Counted from the first letter of the stretch, positions 10,969 through 20,295 are shown. The stretch is DNA of 64,000 bases from Pseudomonas paracarnis (GCF_904063055.1 NZ_CAJFCN010000015.1:1-64000); one strand, 5' to 3'. Notes: generated by a model from the letters alone, not told the origin. A program made the numbers and translations.

Positions 10969-11460
10969 TTACAACGGCTTATGCCAGAACAGCATTCGCC
11001 CATGGGCGGGATCAAACACTGAGTCGTCAAACCCGAACTTGCGGTATGCCGACTGCGCCAGGGCATTACCTTCCAGCACTTCGAGGGTGATCTTGCAGCA
11101 ACCGCGCTGCCGGGCGATTTCCTCGACCTTTTGCAGCATCTTCTGACTCAACCCCAAACCCCGAAATTGCTCCTTCACCATCACGTCGTGGACGTTGACC
11201 AAGGGCCGGCAGGCGAAGGTCGAAAAGCCTTCGAAGCAATTGACCAACCCCGCTGGCTCCCCCCCGACGAACGCCAGCACACTGAACGCGTGTGGGCGCT
11301 TGGCCAGTTCGGCTGGCAGTTGCTGCAAGAGATCGGCTGGCAGGCTGTGGCCGCCGCCCATCGGGTCTTCAGCGTAAGAGTTGAGCAGCAGGCCAATGGC
11401 GTCGGCGTGCACGGCGTTGGTATAGCTGGCTTGCAGCACCAGGATGTCTGGGGTGTCCAT
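10969..11460 (-). CDS. GNAT family N-acetyltransferase
   Basis: A 163-residue acetyl-CoA-dependent acyltransferase. The ATG at 11460 was chosen because GAGGAAGGAC precedes it; the longer open frame upstream looks non-coding. The acetyl-CoA loop is in VKEQFRGLGLSQKML (R/Q-x-x-G-x-G/A type), followed by ITLEVLEGNALAQSAYRKFGF, the usual motif B with the Tyr that acts as general acid. The substrate is unknown. It lies convergent to the PtrA-like gene and downstream of the ZapE-type ATPase on the same strand, 165 bp apart. Confidence 0.9.
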   Translation of the reverse strand: MDTPDILVLQASYTNAVHADAIGLLLNSYAEDPMGGGHSLPADLLQQLPAELAKRPHAFSVLAFVGGEPAGLVNCFEGFSTFACRPLVNVHDVMVKEQFRGLGLSQKMLQKVEEIARQRGCCKITLEVLEGNALAQSAYRKFGFDDSVFDPAHGRMLFWHKPL

Positions 11461-11625
11461 GTCCTTCCTCGATAGCGACAACCAGGGAATCGGTTCCCTT
11501 TGAGAGGTGCGATTGTAAGCGTGGAGTCGGCAGTAGATGAAGGAGATAAGCGACAAATAGCTGACAGAAAGTGCGAAGGTTGCGCGCATCAAAGCGTGCA
11601 ATGAGCTTTGGTACAGCGATTTTTC

Positions 11626-12732
11626 CTATGTGGCGAAGCGTTGCAGCTGCATCTCTTGCAGACGGCTCAGGGTGCGGCGGAAAGGAAACTCCAGGTAGCC
11701 TTCGGTGTACAGGCTGTGCAACGGCACCGCGGCGTCGATAAAGAGTGGCACTTTGCGGTCGTAGCATTCGTCCACTAACGCGATAAAACGTCGCACGCTG
11801 TCATCGTGCACCGACAACTGCGGCAACTCTCGATCCCCGGCCACCACGCGCTCGGCGCCATCTTCGGTGCCACGGGCAATTCGACCCGGGCGTATTTGTG
11901 CACTGAGGTTAGGGACGTCTCCCAGCAGAATGGCGTGGAAGCGATCACACACCAGCATGAAATCCATGGCGGCCAGGGGTTGCTCACACAGGTCGGCATA
12001 GCGACACCAAAGCACGGTATCACTGGCCTGCACCGTCATGATGGTGCGGTGCCCTACGCTTACCGCCACACTGTTCACGGCTTGGCCTTGGCTCAATTGT
12101 CGGAACACCGCCGCCAGTGCCTCGGGTTGATTCACCCAATAACGCTGCATGCCCACGCCGGGATGCAAGCGATGATCCTCGCCACCGTCCACGGCCACCA
12201 CCTGCATATGCTGCTTGAGCGCATCGATGCCCGGCAGGAAACGCTCACGGTTGAAGCCATCGGCATACAGCTGGTCGGGCGGCTGGTTGGACGTGCACAC
12301 CATCACCACACCCTCCTCGAACATCACCTGGAACAGGCGACCGAGAATGATCGCGTCCCCGATGTCATTCACAAACAGCTCATCGAAGCACAGCACACGC
12401 ACCGCCTGGCTCAGCTCCCTGGCCAACGCCTGCAAGGGGTCCTGGGTGCCCGTGAGCTGGAATAAACGCTGGTGGACCCAGGCCATGAAGTGGTGAAAAT
12501 GCTGACGCCGCGCAGGCACGTGCAGGCTTTGGTAGAACTGGTCCATCAACCAGGTCTTGCCACGCCCCACCGGCCCCCAGAGGTAAACGCCGGCAATCGA
12601 CGAACGCCCTTGATGCAAGGCCTCGTGACAGGCTTGCAAGGCTTGTACCGCCCGGCGCTGGGCATCGTCGGCGACGAAACCTGGTTGGGCAATTGCATGT
12701 TGATAAGCGGCGAGAGGCGAGTCGAAAGTCAT
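11626..12732 (-). CDS. ZapE/AFG1-type AAA ATPase
   Basis: A 368-residue P-loop ATPase of the AFG1/ZapE family (cell-division protein ZapE in E. coli; AFG1 in mitochondria). Walker A is GPVGRGKTWLMD and Walker B LCFDELFVND. MVCTSNQPPDQLY is the conserved sensor I region, and RFIALVDECYDRKVPL lies near the C-terminus as in the family. The chosen start MTFDSPLAAYQ (12732) gives a family-like N-terminus; the 43 codons upstream look non-coding. Pseudomonads usually carry a separate canonical zapE near the ribosomal rplM region, so this may be a paralogue (inference). Confidence 0.87.
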   Translation of the reverse strand: MTFDSPLAAYQHAIAQPGFVADDAQRRAVQALQACHEALHQGRSSIAGVYLWGPVGRGKTWLMDQFYQSLHVPARRQHFHHFMAWVHQRLFQLTGTQDPLQALARELSQAVRVLCFDELFVNDIGDAIILGRLFQVMFEEGVVMVCTSNQPPDQLYADGFNRERFLPGIDALKQHMQVVAVDGGEDHRLHPGVGMQRYWVNQPEALAAVFRQLSQGQAVNSVAVSVGHRTIMTVQASDTVLWCRYADLCEQPLAAMDFMLVCDRFHAILLGDVPNLSAQIRPGRIARGTEDGAERVVAGDRELPQLSVHDDSVRRFIALVDECYDRKVPLFIDAAVPLHSLYTEGYLEFPFRRTLSRLQEMQLQRFAT

Positions 12733-12912
12733 GCTTGCCAGTATGACGGACGCAGAGCTGTCGAGGCGCGAAATCTTGGCCTGTTTGCCTGAGGCGAGGA
12801 TGAGTATTTGCACAACGCTGTAACGGTAGACGGTAACCACGATGCGAAGCGAGCCGCTCATGATCTTGATCTTAGGCGCCCCGTTAAACCACGCTGGCCG
12901 GAATTCGAAAGG

Positions 12913-12992
12913 GATTTGGGGGGTAAACCGGCAGGGATGCCGGTTTAGCCGCCCTGCGCCATGGATGGCGCGTGGCGGCGGCCCCCCAAATC
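12913..12992. repeat. Branched inverted-repeat element (three-way-junction fold)
   Basis: An outer perfect 11-bp stem GATTTGGGGGG (12913-12923) / CCCCCCAAATC (12982-12992) encloses two further hairpins. One is AAACCGGCA/TGCCGGTTT (12925-12946, loop GGGA). The other is GCCGCC/GGCGGC (12948-12953, 12974-12979) around GCGCCA/TGGCGC (12956-12971). I recall similar blocks between genes in many Pseudomonas genomes, so it is probably a dispersed repeat; its function is not known to me. Confidence 0.75.
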
Positions 12993-13059
12993 ACTGGCGG
13001 ATTACGGGCACACCGAGCCTGGGCGAGGTGCCGAGTGGTGGGGCAAGAGCGTTTTGCTT

Positions 13060-13098
13060 ACTTTTGCGCTTTTCAAAAGTGAGCCGCTGTAAAAGCGG
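13060..13098. repeat. Two small hairpins trailing the branched element
   Basis: ACTTTTG/CAAAAGT (13060-13080, 7-nt loop) and CCGCT/AGCGG (13084-13098, 5-nt loop). They probably belong to the same dispersed block as the element at 12913. Confidence 0.55.
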
Positions 13099-13272
13099 AA
13101 CCCTAAGTGGCCGTTACCGCAGGAATGGATATGTACTCGGTATAACTGTATCGACTGTCAGGCCGCTATCGCAGGCAAGCCAGCTCCCACAGTTGGATCG
13201 TTGGGGTGTCGGGTAGATAGGCGTCGGCTGGCGGGCCGCCTTCGCAGGCAAGCCAGCGCCCACAGGTCCACG

Positions 13273-14724
13273 TTAGCGCAACACCGTGGCCCCCTGGCAC
13301 GCCTGCCCCGCCCGCTCACAGACCTCCCACCCGCCACCCAGCGCCTTATAGATCCCCACCACCGCCAAGCGCTGTTCCGTGCGCGCCGCCGTCAACGCCC
13401 GGCGGCTGGTGAAGTCCGCGCGTTCGGCCTCAAGCACATCCAGGTACACCCCTTCACCTTGCGCAAACCGCTCACGCGCAAAGCCGGCTGCCTCACGATT
13501 GGCCGCCGCTTCCAGCAGCCGCAAGCCCAGGGCATTACCGGCTGTACGGTTGGCCTGGAACGCATCATCGGTTTCCTGCAGGGCTCGCAACACGGTCTGG
13601 TCATAAGCGATCAATGCCGCCTGGGTGCGTGCCTCGCTGGCGGCAATCCGCGCTCGTACGCGCCCGGTGTCCAGCAGTGACCAGCGAATCACCGGCGCGA
13701 TAAAGTTCGACTGCATGCCCGCATCGCCCAGGGCGCTGAGACTTCCGGCCAGTAAACCGATGGAACCCTGCACCTGGATGTCCGGATACAAGCCAGCGGT
13801 TTCCACGCCAATCTGCGCGGTCGCAGCCGCCAGCGTGCGTTCGGCCGCGGCAATATCGGCGCGACGCGCCAGCAGGCCGGCCGGGTCTCCCACCTGCAAC
13901 GTGCGCAGGTTCAAGGTTTCACGCCCAGGCCGGGCCAGCGGTGGCTTGAACCCCTGGGGCGCTTGCCCCAGCAGCACCGCCAGCGCGTTGGTTGACTTGG
14001 CGCGACGTCGCTCCAGGTCAGGCGCTACCGCCTCGACATTGCGCAACAAGGCCTCGGCCCGCAGCCGGTCGAATTCGGTGGCGGCGCCGACGCTGACCAT
14101 CTGCCCCACCAGGCCCAGGCTGTCGCGCTGGCTCTGGCTGATATCCGCGACCACCGCCTGTTCGGCTTCGATCCCTTGTAACTCGAACCAGGTTGCCGCG
14201 ACCGTCGCCGCGACGCTCGCTTGCACGCTGCGCAGCAATGCCTGACGCGACCCCGCCTGGGCCTGGGCCGCCTCCACCGAGCGACGCACGCGCCCAAACA
14301 AGTCGATTTCCCAGGCTGCATCCACCGCCGCGCGGGTGGTTTCAATAGAGCGCTGCTCGCCGAAGGGAGTCTCGACCTCGCTACGCTGGCGGTGCTCGTA
14401 GCCCAGGGCAGCGCCGCCGCTGGGCAGGAAGCCTTGGCGGCTTTCGCGCAGCAACGCCTTGGCTTCGTCCAGGCGCGCGGCGGCGATGCCGATGTCGTGG
14501 TTGGCCGCCAGTGCCCGTTGGATCAATTGGCTCAGTGCTGGCTCGTCGAACACTTGCCACCACTGCACCTCTACCTCGCCCGGACCAAGCCCGGCGATGG
14601 GCGCGCCGAAGCTCGTCGCCCGCTGCGCAGCAGGCAGCACCGGCGCGGAGTAATCAGGCCCAACCGAGCCGCAACCGGCCAGCAGGGTCAACGACAACAG
14701 AAAAGCTGGATACGCCTGTTTCAT
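13273..14724 (-). CDS. RND efflux outer-membrane lipoprotein (OprN/OprM/NodT family)
   Basis: Outer-membrane channel of a tripartite efflux pump, 483 residues. Lipoprotein signal with LAGC at 15-18. Two tandem OEP repeats follow; SAPVLPAAQ, the periplasmic helix region rich in Ala/Glu, and RADIAAAERTLAAATAQIGVETAGLYPDI are typical of the NodT family. The ATG at 14724 overlaps the pump gene stop (ATGA) and is preceded by AAGGAGAG, so the longer in-phase frame upstream is not used. Last gene of the adaptor-pump-channel operon. Confidence 0.94.
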   Translation of the reverse strand: MKQAYPAFLLSLTLLAGCGSVGPDYSAPVLPAAQRATSFGAPIAGLGPGEVEVQWWQVFDEPALSQLIQRALAANHDIGIAAARLDEAKALLRESRQGFLPSGGAALGYEHRQRSEVETPFGEQRSIETTRAAVDAAWEIDLFGRVRRSVEAAQAQAGSRQALLRSVQASVAATVAATWFELQGIEAEQAVVADISQSQRDSLGLVGQMVSVGAATEFDRLRAEALLRNVEAVAPDLERRRAKSTNALAVLLGQAPQGFKPPLARPGRETLNLRTLQVGDPAGLLARRADIAAAERTLAAATAQIGVETAGLYPDIQVQGSIGLLAGSLSALGDAGMQSNFIAPVIRWSLLDTGRVRARIAASEARTQAALIAYDQTVLRALQETDDAFQANRTAGNALGLRLLEAAANREAAGFARERFAQGEGVYLDVLEAERADFTSRRALTAARTEQRLAVVGIYKALGGGWEVCERAGQACQGATVLR

Positions 14725-17700
14725 GATGCGCTCTCCTTTAGCTGCACCTTCGGACTCGCCCCCTGGCGCTGCACGCGCAGCGCCAGGCTGCGCATCACCA
14801 CATAGAACACGGGCGTCAGGAACAGACCGAACAGCGTCACGCCCAACATCCCGGCAAACACCGCAACCCCCATGGCATGGCGCATCTCGGCGCCTGCCCC
14901 ACTGGCAAATACCAGCGGGACTACGCCGGCGATAAACGCCAGGGACGTCATCAGGATCGGGCGCAGGCGCAATTGACAGGCGTGGATCACCGCTTCCAAT
15001 GGGCTGGCGCCTTCGACTTCGAGGCTGCGGGCAAACTCGACGATCAGGATGGCGTTCTTCGCCGCCAAGCCCACCAGCACCACCAACCCGATCTGCACGA
15101 ACACGTTGTTGTCGCCCTCCACCAGCCACACGCCGAGGATTGCGCTGAGCAGGCACATGGGCACGATCAGCAACACCGCCAACGGCAGCAGCCAACTGTT
15201 GTACTGCGCGGCGAGGATCAGATACGCCAGCAATACACACAGCGGGAAAATAAACAGGGCCGATGACCCGGCGAGCTTTTGCTGGTAGGTCAGGTCTGTC
15301 CATTCATAGGTCACGCCCTCGGGCAGTACCTCCTGGGCCAGGCGTTCCATGAGCGCAACCGCCTGCCCGGAGCTGACCCCAGGCATCGCGCCGCCAGAGA
15401 TATCCGCCGAGGGATAGCCGTTGTAGTGGATCACCCGGTCAGGCCCGGAGCTCGGCGTGACCGTGACAAACGCTGATAACGGCAGCATGTCCCCGACGGC
15501 ATTGCGCACCTGCAGACGGCCGATGGCTTCGGCTTGCATGCGATGGTCCGCATCGGCCTGGGCCGTGACTTTGTAGGTGCGGCCAAACCGGTTGAAGTCA
15601 TTGACGTACAGCGACCCCAGATAGACCTGCAGCGACTCGAACACATCCGCCAGGCGCACGCCCTGGCTCTTGACCTGGGTGCGGTCGATGTCGACATTCA
15701 GTTGCGGCGCATTGACGTCCAGGCTGGTCATCAGTCCGGCCACCTGGCCTGACTCAGTGGCTTTGGTCATCAGTACCTGAGTCTGCTGCACCAGCGCCTC
15801 AAGCCCGACGCCGCCACGGTCCTCGACCTGCAGCTTGAAGCCCCCGGTCACCCCGAGCCCCGGCACCGGTGGCGGCGGGAACACGCCGAGGAAGCCGTCG
15901 GGGATGCTCGCAAACTTGGCTTGCAGACGCCCGGCGATGGCGACCGCCGCCATATCCGGCGAGGTGCGCTCTTTGAACGGATCAAGCATCACAAACATCA
16001 CCGCCGCATTCGGGACGTTGACGAAGCCGTTGACCGACAGCCCCGGGAACGCCACGACGCTCTCGACCCCCGGCTCATCCAGGGCGATTTTCGACATTTG
16101 CCGCACCACCGCATCGGTACGCTCCAACGAGGCCGCGTTCGGCAGTTGGGCGATGCCGACCAGGTAGTATTTGTCTTGCATCGGCACGAAGCCGGCCGGT
16201 ACCGCGTTGAAGCCGAACCAGGTCAACGCGAGCAAACCGCCGTAAGCCAACAGCGCCACGCCGCGACGGCCGACGACCTTGCGCACGGTATTGCCATAGG
16301 CTTGTGGCGCTCGCTGAAACGGCCGGCCCAGCACCTCAAGCAGCCGCGTGGCGCGACCACGCAGGCTGCGCGGGTCATGCACCAAGGCCGCATGCCGTGG
16401 CCGCAGCAACAGGCCGGCCAGCGCCGGGCTGAGGGTCAACGAGTTGACCGCCGAGAGAATGGTGGAAATCGCGATGGTCAGCGCAAATTGCCGATAGAAC
16501 TCGCCTTGCAGGCCACTGAGAAACGCGGTGGGAATGAACACGGCCGCCAGCACCGAGGTGATCGCAATGATAGGGCCGGTGACCTCGCCCATCGCCCGTC
16601 GCGCAGCCTGCATCGGCTCCTCGCCGTTCTCGATATGCCGCTCGACGTTCTCCACCACCACGATGGCATCGTCGACCACGATGCCAATCGACAGCACCAG
16701 GCCAAACAGCGACAAGGTATTGAGGGAAAAGCCCATCAGGTGCATGACCGCAAAGGTGCCAATGATCGACACCGGCACGGCCATCAAAGGAATCAGCGAC
16801 GCACGCCAGTTGCGCAGGAACACCACCACCACGATCACCACCAGCAGGATCGCTTCCATCAGCGTGATGGCCACCGACTCCAGCGAAGCGCGCACAAACA
16901 CGGTGGGGTCATAGGCAATCCGCGACACCAGCCCCTCGGGGAAGTTGGTTTGCAGACGCTGCATGGTCTCGCGCACCGACTGCGCCACATCGAGGGCATT
17001 GGCCCCTGGGCTCTGGATGATCTGCAAGGCCACCGCCGGCTCGCCGTCCAACAGGCTGCGCAGCGCGTAGGCATCGGCGCCCATCTCGATACGGGCCACA
17101 TCACGCAGGCGCGTGACCTGGCCGTTATCGCCGGTGCGGATGATGATATCGCCGAACTGCTCTTCGTCCGTCAGGCGCCCGAGGGTATTGACCGTGACTT
17201 GGAACGCCGCAGTAGAGTCCGGCGCCTGGCCGACCGAGCCGGCGGCCACTTGCACGTTCTGCTCGCGCACGGCAGCAATCACATCACCGGCGGTCAAGCC
17301 TCGGGCGGCGATCAGGTCCGGGTCGAGCCACAGGCGCATGCTGTATTCACCCGCGCCCCACACCAGCACATCGTTGATCCCCGGCAGGCGCGACAACTCA
17401 TCGCGCACCTGCAGGTAGGCATAGTTGGAGATATAGAGCGGATCATAACGTTGGTCGGGGGACAGCAGGTGGACCACCATGAGGATGTCCGGCGAGGTCT
17501 TCTGCGTGACCACGCCCAGGCGCTGCACCTCTTCGGGCAAGCGCGGCAAAGCTCGCGAAACACGGTTCTGCACCTGGATCTGCGCCATGTCCGCGTTGGT
17601 GCCCTGGGCGAAGGTCGCGGTCAGGATCATGCGGCCATCAGTGGCCGACTGCGAGGTCATGTAAAGCATGCCCTCGACCCCGGTGATCACCTGTTCCAGC

Positions 17701-17897
17701 GGCGCTGCCACCGTCTCTGCAATCACCTGCGGGTTGGCCCCCGGATACGACGCGGTCACTTGCACCGTGGGCGGCGTGACGGCCGGGTATTCGCTCAACG
17801 GCAAATGGAAGAAGGCCACGATGCCGCCGATCATCATCAACACCGAGAGGACAATGGCGAAGATCGGTCGGTCAATGAAAAAGCGTGGGAAGCTCAT
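14721..17897 (-). CDS. RND multidrug efflux permease (MexF-like)
   Basis: Inner-membrane proton/drug antiporter of the HAE1 class, 1058 residues, the usual length. It starts FFIDRPIFAIVLSVLMMIGG (TM1); proton-relay Asp-Asp is in GIVVDDAIVVVENVER (TM4) and the relay Lys in GLAAKNAILIVEFARS (TM10). Periplasmic porter and docking domains alternate with 12 membrane helices. The N-terminal 200 residues read closest to MexF (GPGANP-type porter start, QKTSPDILMVVHLLSPDQRYD), more than to MexB. Translationally coupled to both neighbours. Likely substrates by analogy include chloramphenicol- and quinolone-like compounds, but this cannot be read from sequence. Confidence 0.95.
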   Translation of the reverse strand: MSFPRFFIDRPIFAIVLSVLMMIGGIVAFFHLPLSEYPAVTPPTVQVTASYPGANPQVIAETVAAPLEQVITGVEGMLYMTSQSATDGRMILTATFAQGTNADMAQIQVQNRVSRALPRLPEEVQRLGVVTQKTSPDILMVVHLLSPDQRYDPLYISNYAYLQVRDELSRLPGINDVLVWGAGEYSMRLWLDPDLIAARGLTAGDVIAAVREQNVQVAAGSVGQAPDSTAAFQVTVNTLGRLTDEEQFGDIIIRTGDNGQVTRLRDVARIEMGADAYALRSLLDGEPAVALQIIQSPGANALDVAQSVRETMQRLQTNFPEGLVSRIAYDPTVFVRASLESVAITLMEAILLVVIVVVVFLRNWRASLIPLMAVPVSIIGTFAVMHLMGFSLNTLSLFGLVLSIGIVVDDAIVVVENVERHIENGEEPMQAARRAMGEVTGPIIAITSVLAAVFIPTAFLSGLQGEFYRQFALTIAISTILSAVNSLTLSPALAGLLLRPRHAALVHDPRSLRGRATRLLEVLGRPFQRAPQAYGNTVRKVVGRRGVALLAYGGLLALTWFGFNAVPAGFVPMQDKYYLVGIAQLPNAASLERTDAVVRQMSKIALDEPGVESVVAFPGLSVNGFVNVPNAAVMFVMLDPFKERTSPDMAAVAIAGRLQAKFASIPDGFLGVFPPPPVPGLGVTGGFKLQVEDRGGVGLEALVQQTQVLMTKATESGQVAGLMTSLDVNAPQLNVDIDRTQVKSQGVRLADVFESLQVYLGSLYVNDFNRFGRTYKVTAQADADHRMQAEAIGRLQVRNAVGDMLPLSAFVTVTPSSGPDRVIHYNGYPSADISGGAMPGVSSGQAVALMERLAQEVLPEGVTYEWTDLTYQQKLAGSSALFIFPLCVLLAYLILAAQYNSWLLPLAVLLIVPMCLLSAILGVWLVEGDNNVFVQIGLVVLVGLAAKNAILIVEFARSLEVEGASPLEAVIHACQLRLRPILMTSLAFIAGVVPLVFASGAGAEMRHAMGVAVFAGMLGVTLFGLFLTPVFYVVMRSLALRVQRQGASPKVQLKESAS

Positions 17898-19060
17898 TGC
17901 ACGCCCCCCACCGCCAGCGGCGCCTCAAGCGGCTTGCCCTCGATGCTGGCGGCCAGCGGTGTCACCTGCATGCCGGGGCGCACCAGCCCTTTGACGACAA
18001 TGCGCTCGCCCGGTTGCAGCCCCTGTTCGATGACCCGCAGGCCGTCGACCACTGGGCCCAGTTCCACCGGGCGGTATTCGGTTTTATCACCTTCACCGAC
18101 TACCAGCACATAGCGACGGCCCTGGTCGGTGCCGATGGAATGGTCGGCAATCAACACCCGGGGTTGCGCCGCGCCGGTGTCCAGCTTGACCTTGGCGAAC
18201 AGCCCCGGCGTCAAGCGCCCATCCGGGTTTTCCACCACCGCACGCACGCGCACCGTGCCGGTCTTGCGGTCAGCCGAGTTGGCCAGAAAATCCACGCGAC
18301 CGGCCCGTGCATAGGTGGTGTCGTTGAGCATCGCCACCATGACCTTGGCGGCTTGTTCGCCCTTGGACCCTGCGTGCTGCCGCGTCGCCGCCAGCGAATG
18401 CAGGTAAGTGCGTTCGTCCACATCGAAATACACATGCAAGGGGTCGATGGAGACAATCGTGGTCAGGGGTGTTTCCCCACGGGTGACATAGTTGCCTTCC
18501 GTCACCAATGCGCGGTCGATGCGCCCGCTGATAGGTGCGCTGACGCGGGTGTAACTCAGGTCCAGTTGGGCCGTATCCAGCGCAGCCCTGGCGGCCTCCA
18601 CCTGCGCTCTACCGGCGTTCAACGAAGCAACGGCGGTGTCGAGACGATCACGTGCCACCACCTTCTTGGCATATAACTGCTCGGCACGGCCATGCTCGGC
18701 CTGGGCCAGCAACGCATTGGCTTCGGCCTCGCGCAGACGTGCCTTGGCTGCGTTCACTGCCGCCTGGAACATGCGCGGATCGATCACAAACAGTGGACTG
18801 CCCTTGGCCACGAACTGCCCTTCAGGCACGCTGACACTTTGCAGATAGCCACTGACTCGCGGGCGCAATTGAACCTGGTCGATGGCGGTCAACGAACCGG
18901 TGTACTCCACAAACGGCGTCACCGCACGCGCCACCACCTGGGCTACCGGCACGCCAGGGGGCTTGGCGGCCGCGGCTGGCGGTGAATTGTCTGAGCATCC
19001 GCCCAGCGTCAACGCTACGGCCAACACCCCGGTGATCAGGCTGACTGGTTTGGTGTACAT
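17894..19060 (-). CDS. RND efflux periplasmic adaptor (MexE-like)
   Basis: Membrane-fusion protein of 388 residues linking pump and outer-membrane channel. Lipobox LGGC at 19-22; lipoyl half-motifs around TGSLTAIDQVQLRPRVSGYL and LSYTRVSAPISGRI, an alpha-hairpin between them (90-170), then beta-barrel and membrane-proximal domains. AAGGAGGGTGA lies before the ATG, and its stop overlaps the pump start by 4 bp. First gene of the operon. No LysR (MexT-like) or TetR regulator lies within several kilobases, so control must come from elsewhere. Confidence 0.94.
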   Translation of the reverse strand: MYTKPVSLITGVLAVALTLGGCSDNSPPAAAAKPPGVPVAQVVARAVTPFVEYTGSLTAIDQVQLRPRVSGYLQSVSVPEGQFVAKGSPLFVIDPRMFQAAVNAAKARLREAEANALLAQAEHGRAEQLYAKKVVARDRLDTAVASLNAGRAQVEAARAALDTAQLDLSYTRVSAPISGRIDRALVTEGNYVTRGETPLTTIVSIDPLHVYFDVDERTYLHSLAATRQHAGSKGEQAAKVMVAMLNDTTYARAGRVDFLANSADRKTGTVRVRAVVENPDGRLTPGLFAKVKLDTGAAQPRVLIADHSIGTDQGRRYVLVVGEGDKTEYRPVELGPVVDGLRVIEQGLQPGERIVVKGLVRPGMQVTPLAASIEGKPLEAPLAVGGVQ

Positions 19061-19374
19061 CGTTCACCCTCCTTGGAATTTTCAAGACAAATCGACACGT
19101 GGGTTTTTATCCGGCTTGCCATACTGGGAAGGTCAAGCGCTATAAAACCGGCGGTGTGTTTTGTCTGGGAAATACTTGGAGGTGAATCAAATGGCGGCCA
19201 GCGTGGCTTGGTGGCGCTCGGGGTTACCTGTCGAACGCGGCTGAAGGTGGGAGCTGGCTTGCCTGCGAAGGGATCGACCCGGTTTGGTTGATAGACCGAG
19301 GTGCCTGCATCGCAGGCAAGCCAGCTCCCACCTTTGGATTGCGCGGTGTCAGCCTGGTATCTGTGGGCTCAGGC
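19061..19374. other. Promoter region of efflux operon plus REPIN
   Basis: 314 bp. The left part carries the efflux operon's ribosome-binding site and presumably its promoter; no clear operator palindrome was found. A REP doublet occupies 19247-19331. The remaining bases show nothing recognisable. Confidence 0.5.
19247..19331. repeat. REPIN (REP doublet)
   Basis: Inverted REPs GTGGGAGCTGGCTTGCCTGCGA and TCGCAGGCAAGCCAGCTCCCAC, separated by about 40 bp. Confidence 0.9.
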
Positions 19375-19812
19375 TCAGGTCCAGGCGACTACCAGCAAGC
19401 CGGCGCCCAACACCAGGCACAACGGCGAATAGAAGTAGGTGTCCAGACGAGCGAACCGCGACCCGCCGACCTTCTTGAAGAACCCCACCAGCTCCGAATC
19501 CCCTATCGCTCGGGCAAACATCAGCACGGCAATCGCGCTGATGCCCCACTGCAACGCCCCATGGGACACCGGCGAGAAATACAGCCCGGCGCGCAGGCAC
19601 ACAAGCAAGGCAATCGCCACCAGCCCCATCGCCACCAGAAAAGTGCCCAGCGCCGACGGTTTGAACGCCGGCCTGGGCCCGCTGGCAAACTCTCCGGGCA
19701 GTTGCGGGATCGCGGCCAGGCTGCCGAGCTTGCCACCCGCAGCCCAATACAGATGCACCATGCTGATGAAGGTAAATACCCCGACGATCCACCGCGCAAT
19801 CACAAAGCTCAT
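19375..19812 (-). CDS. DUF3995 membrane protein
   Basis: A 145-residue protein with four hydrophobic segments (about 5-25, 55-80, 87-105, 125-144), an arrangement typical of DUF3995. The conserved early stretch IARWIVGVFTFISMVHLYWA and the FARAIGDSELVGFFKKV loop fit the family. GGAG precedes the ATG. Function is unknown. It is divergent from the DUF2946 gene, about 90 bp apart, so the two may share control. Confidence 0.8.
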   Translation of the reverse strand: MSFVIARWIVGVFTFISMVHLYWAAGGKLGSLAAIPQLPGEFASGPRPAFKPSALGTFLVAMGLVAIALLVCLRAGLYFSPVSHGALQWGISAIAVLMFARAIGDSELVGFFKKVGGSRFARLDTYFYSPLCLVLGAGLLVVAWT

Positions 19813-19905
19813 GGCCGGCGCTCCACAAAAATGTGCGAATGAGGATAGCCGCCCTGAGTTTTTTTGCAGGCATTTCGTCGGTCGCTGATGATAAAGTGCC
19901 GCCCC

Positions 19906-20295
19906 ATGAAACTTGCCCGTGCCGACCGTTCACTCATTGCCTGGATGCTCTACTGCTGCGTCCTGTTCAATGTGTTCGCCTGCAGTATTGGTCATGGGCA
20001 AAGGGTGGGGATGCAGCTCAACGGCATCAGCGGCCAGTTCTGTACGGTCGACCCACGTACCCAGGCGCCGCTGCCCAGCAACTCGACGGACGAGAACCTG
20101 CCAACGCTGTCGAAGGCGTTTGGTTGCCCGCTGTGTTCTACCGGCGGCATGGGCCCGGCGCTCAACTCCCACCTGAATGTGGCGGTCCTGCCGCAACCCC
20201 ATGCACCGCCTGCTGCGGTGGTGCTTGCCGCTGACATCCCTGCCCGCTTCACCTGGCCTGCGGCTAATCCGCGCGCGCCACCTGCCCTTGCCTGA
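19906..20295 (+). CDS. DUF2946 family protein
   Basis: 129 residues from the ATG at 19906 (an in-frame ATG at 19888 is also possible). The N-terminal hydrophobic segment (LIAWMLYCCVLFNVFACSIGHG) fits a signal anchor. The central CPLC motif (AFGCPLCSTGG) and the Pro/Ala-rich tail are typical of DUF2946, a family often found upstream of TonB-dependent copper receptors. It lies 92 bp before a TonB receptor, consistent with that arrangement; a metal-related role is inference from context and the Cys pair. Confidence 0.78.
   Translation: MKLARADRSLIAWMLYCCVLFNVFACSIGHGQRVGMQLNGISGQFCTVDPRTQAPLPSNSTDENLPTLSKAFGCPLCSTGGMGPALNSHLNVAVLPQPHAPPAAVVLAADIPARFTWPAANPRAPPALA

Larger units (their letters stand above)
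12733..13272. other. Gene-free region holding a branched self-complementary element and two REPs
   Basis: No convincing gene lies in this 540 bp; a 124-codon plus-strand frame (12842-13216) spans the structured element and REPs and is judged spurious. Contents: a branched inverted-repeat element at 12913-12992, two smaller hairpins at 13060-13098, and single REPs at about 13161-13191 and 13231-13264, both in the same orientation. Confidence 0.75.

Noticed and set aside
12842..13216. 124-codon plus-strand frame
   Set aside because: Runs through the branched inverted-repeat element and a REP, with no ribosome-binding site or recognisable product.
13273..15303. 676-codon frame that would join the outer-membrane channel to upstream sequence
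   Set aside because: The first about 190 codons lie inside the pump gene in another phase. The ATG at 14724 has a ribosome-binding site and starts a clean lipoprotein signal.
15921..18113. 730-codon plus-strand frame opposite the RND pump and adaptor genes
   Set aside because: Entirely antisense to genes with full motif sets. The product is His/Arg/Gln-rich low-complexity, and it has no ribosome-binding site. It is a high-GC shadow frame.
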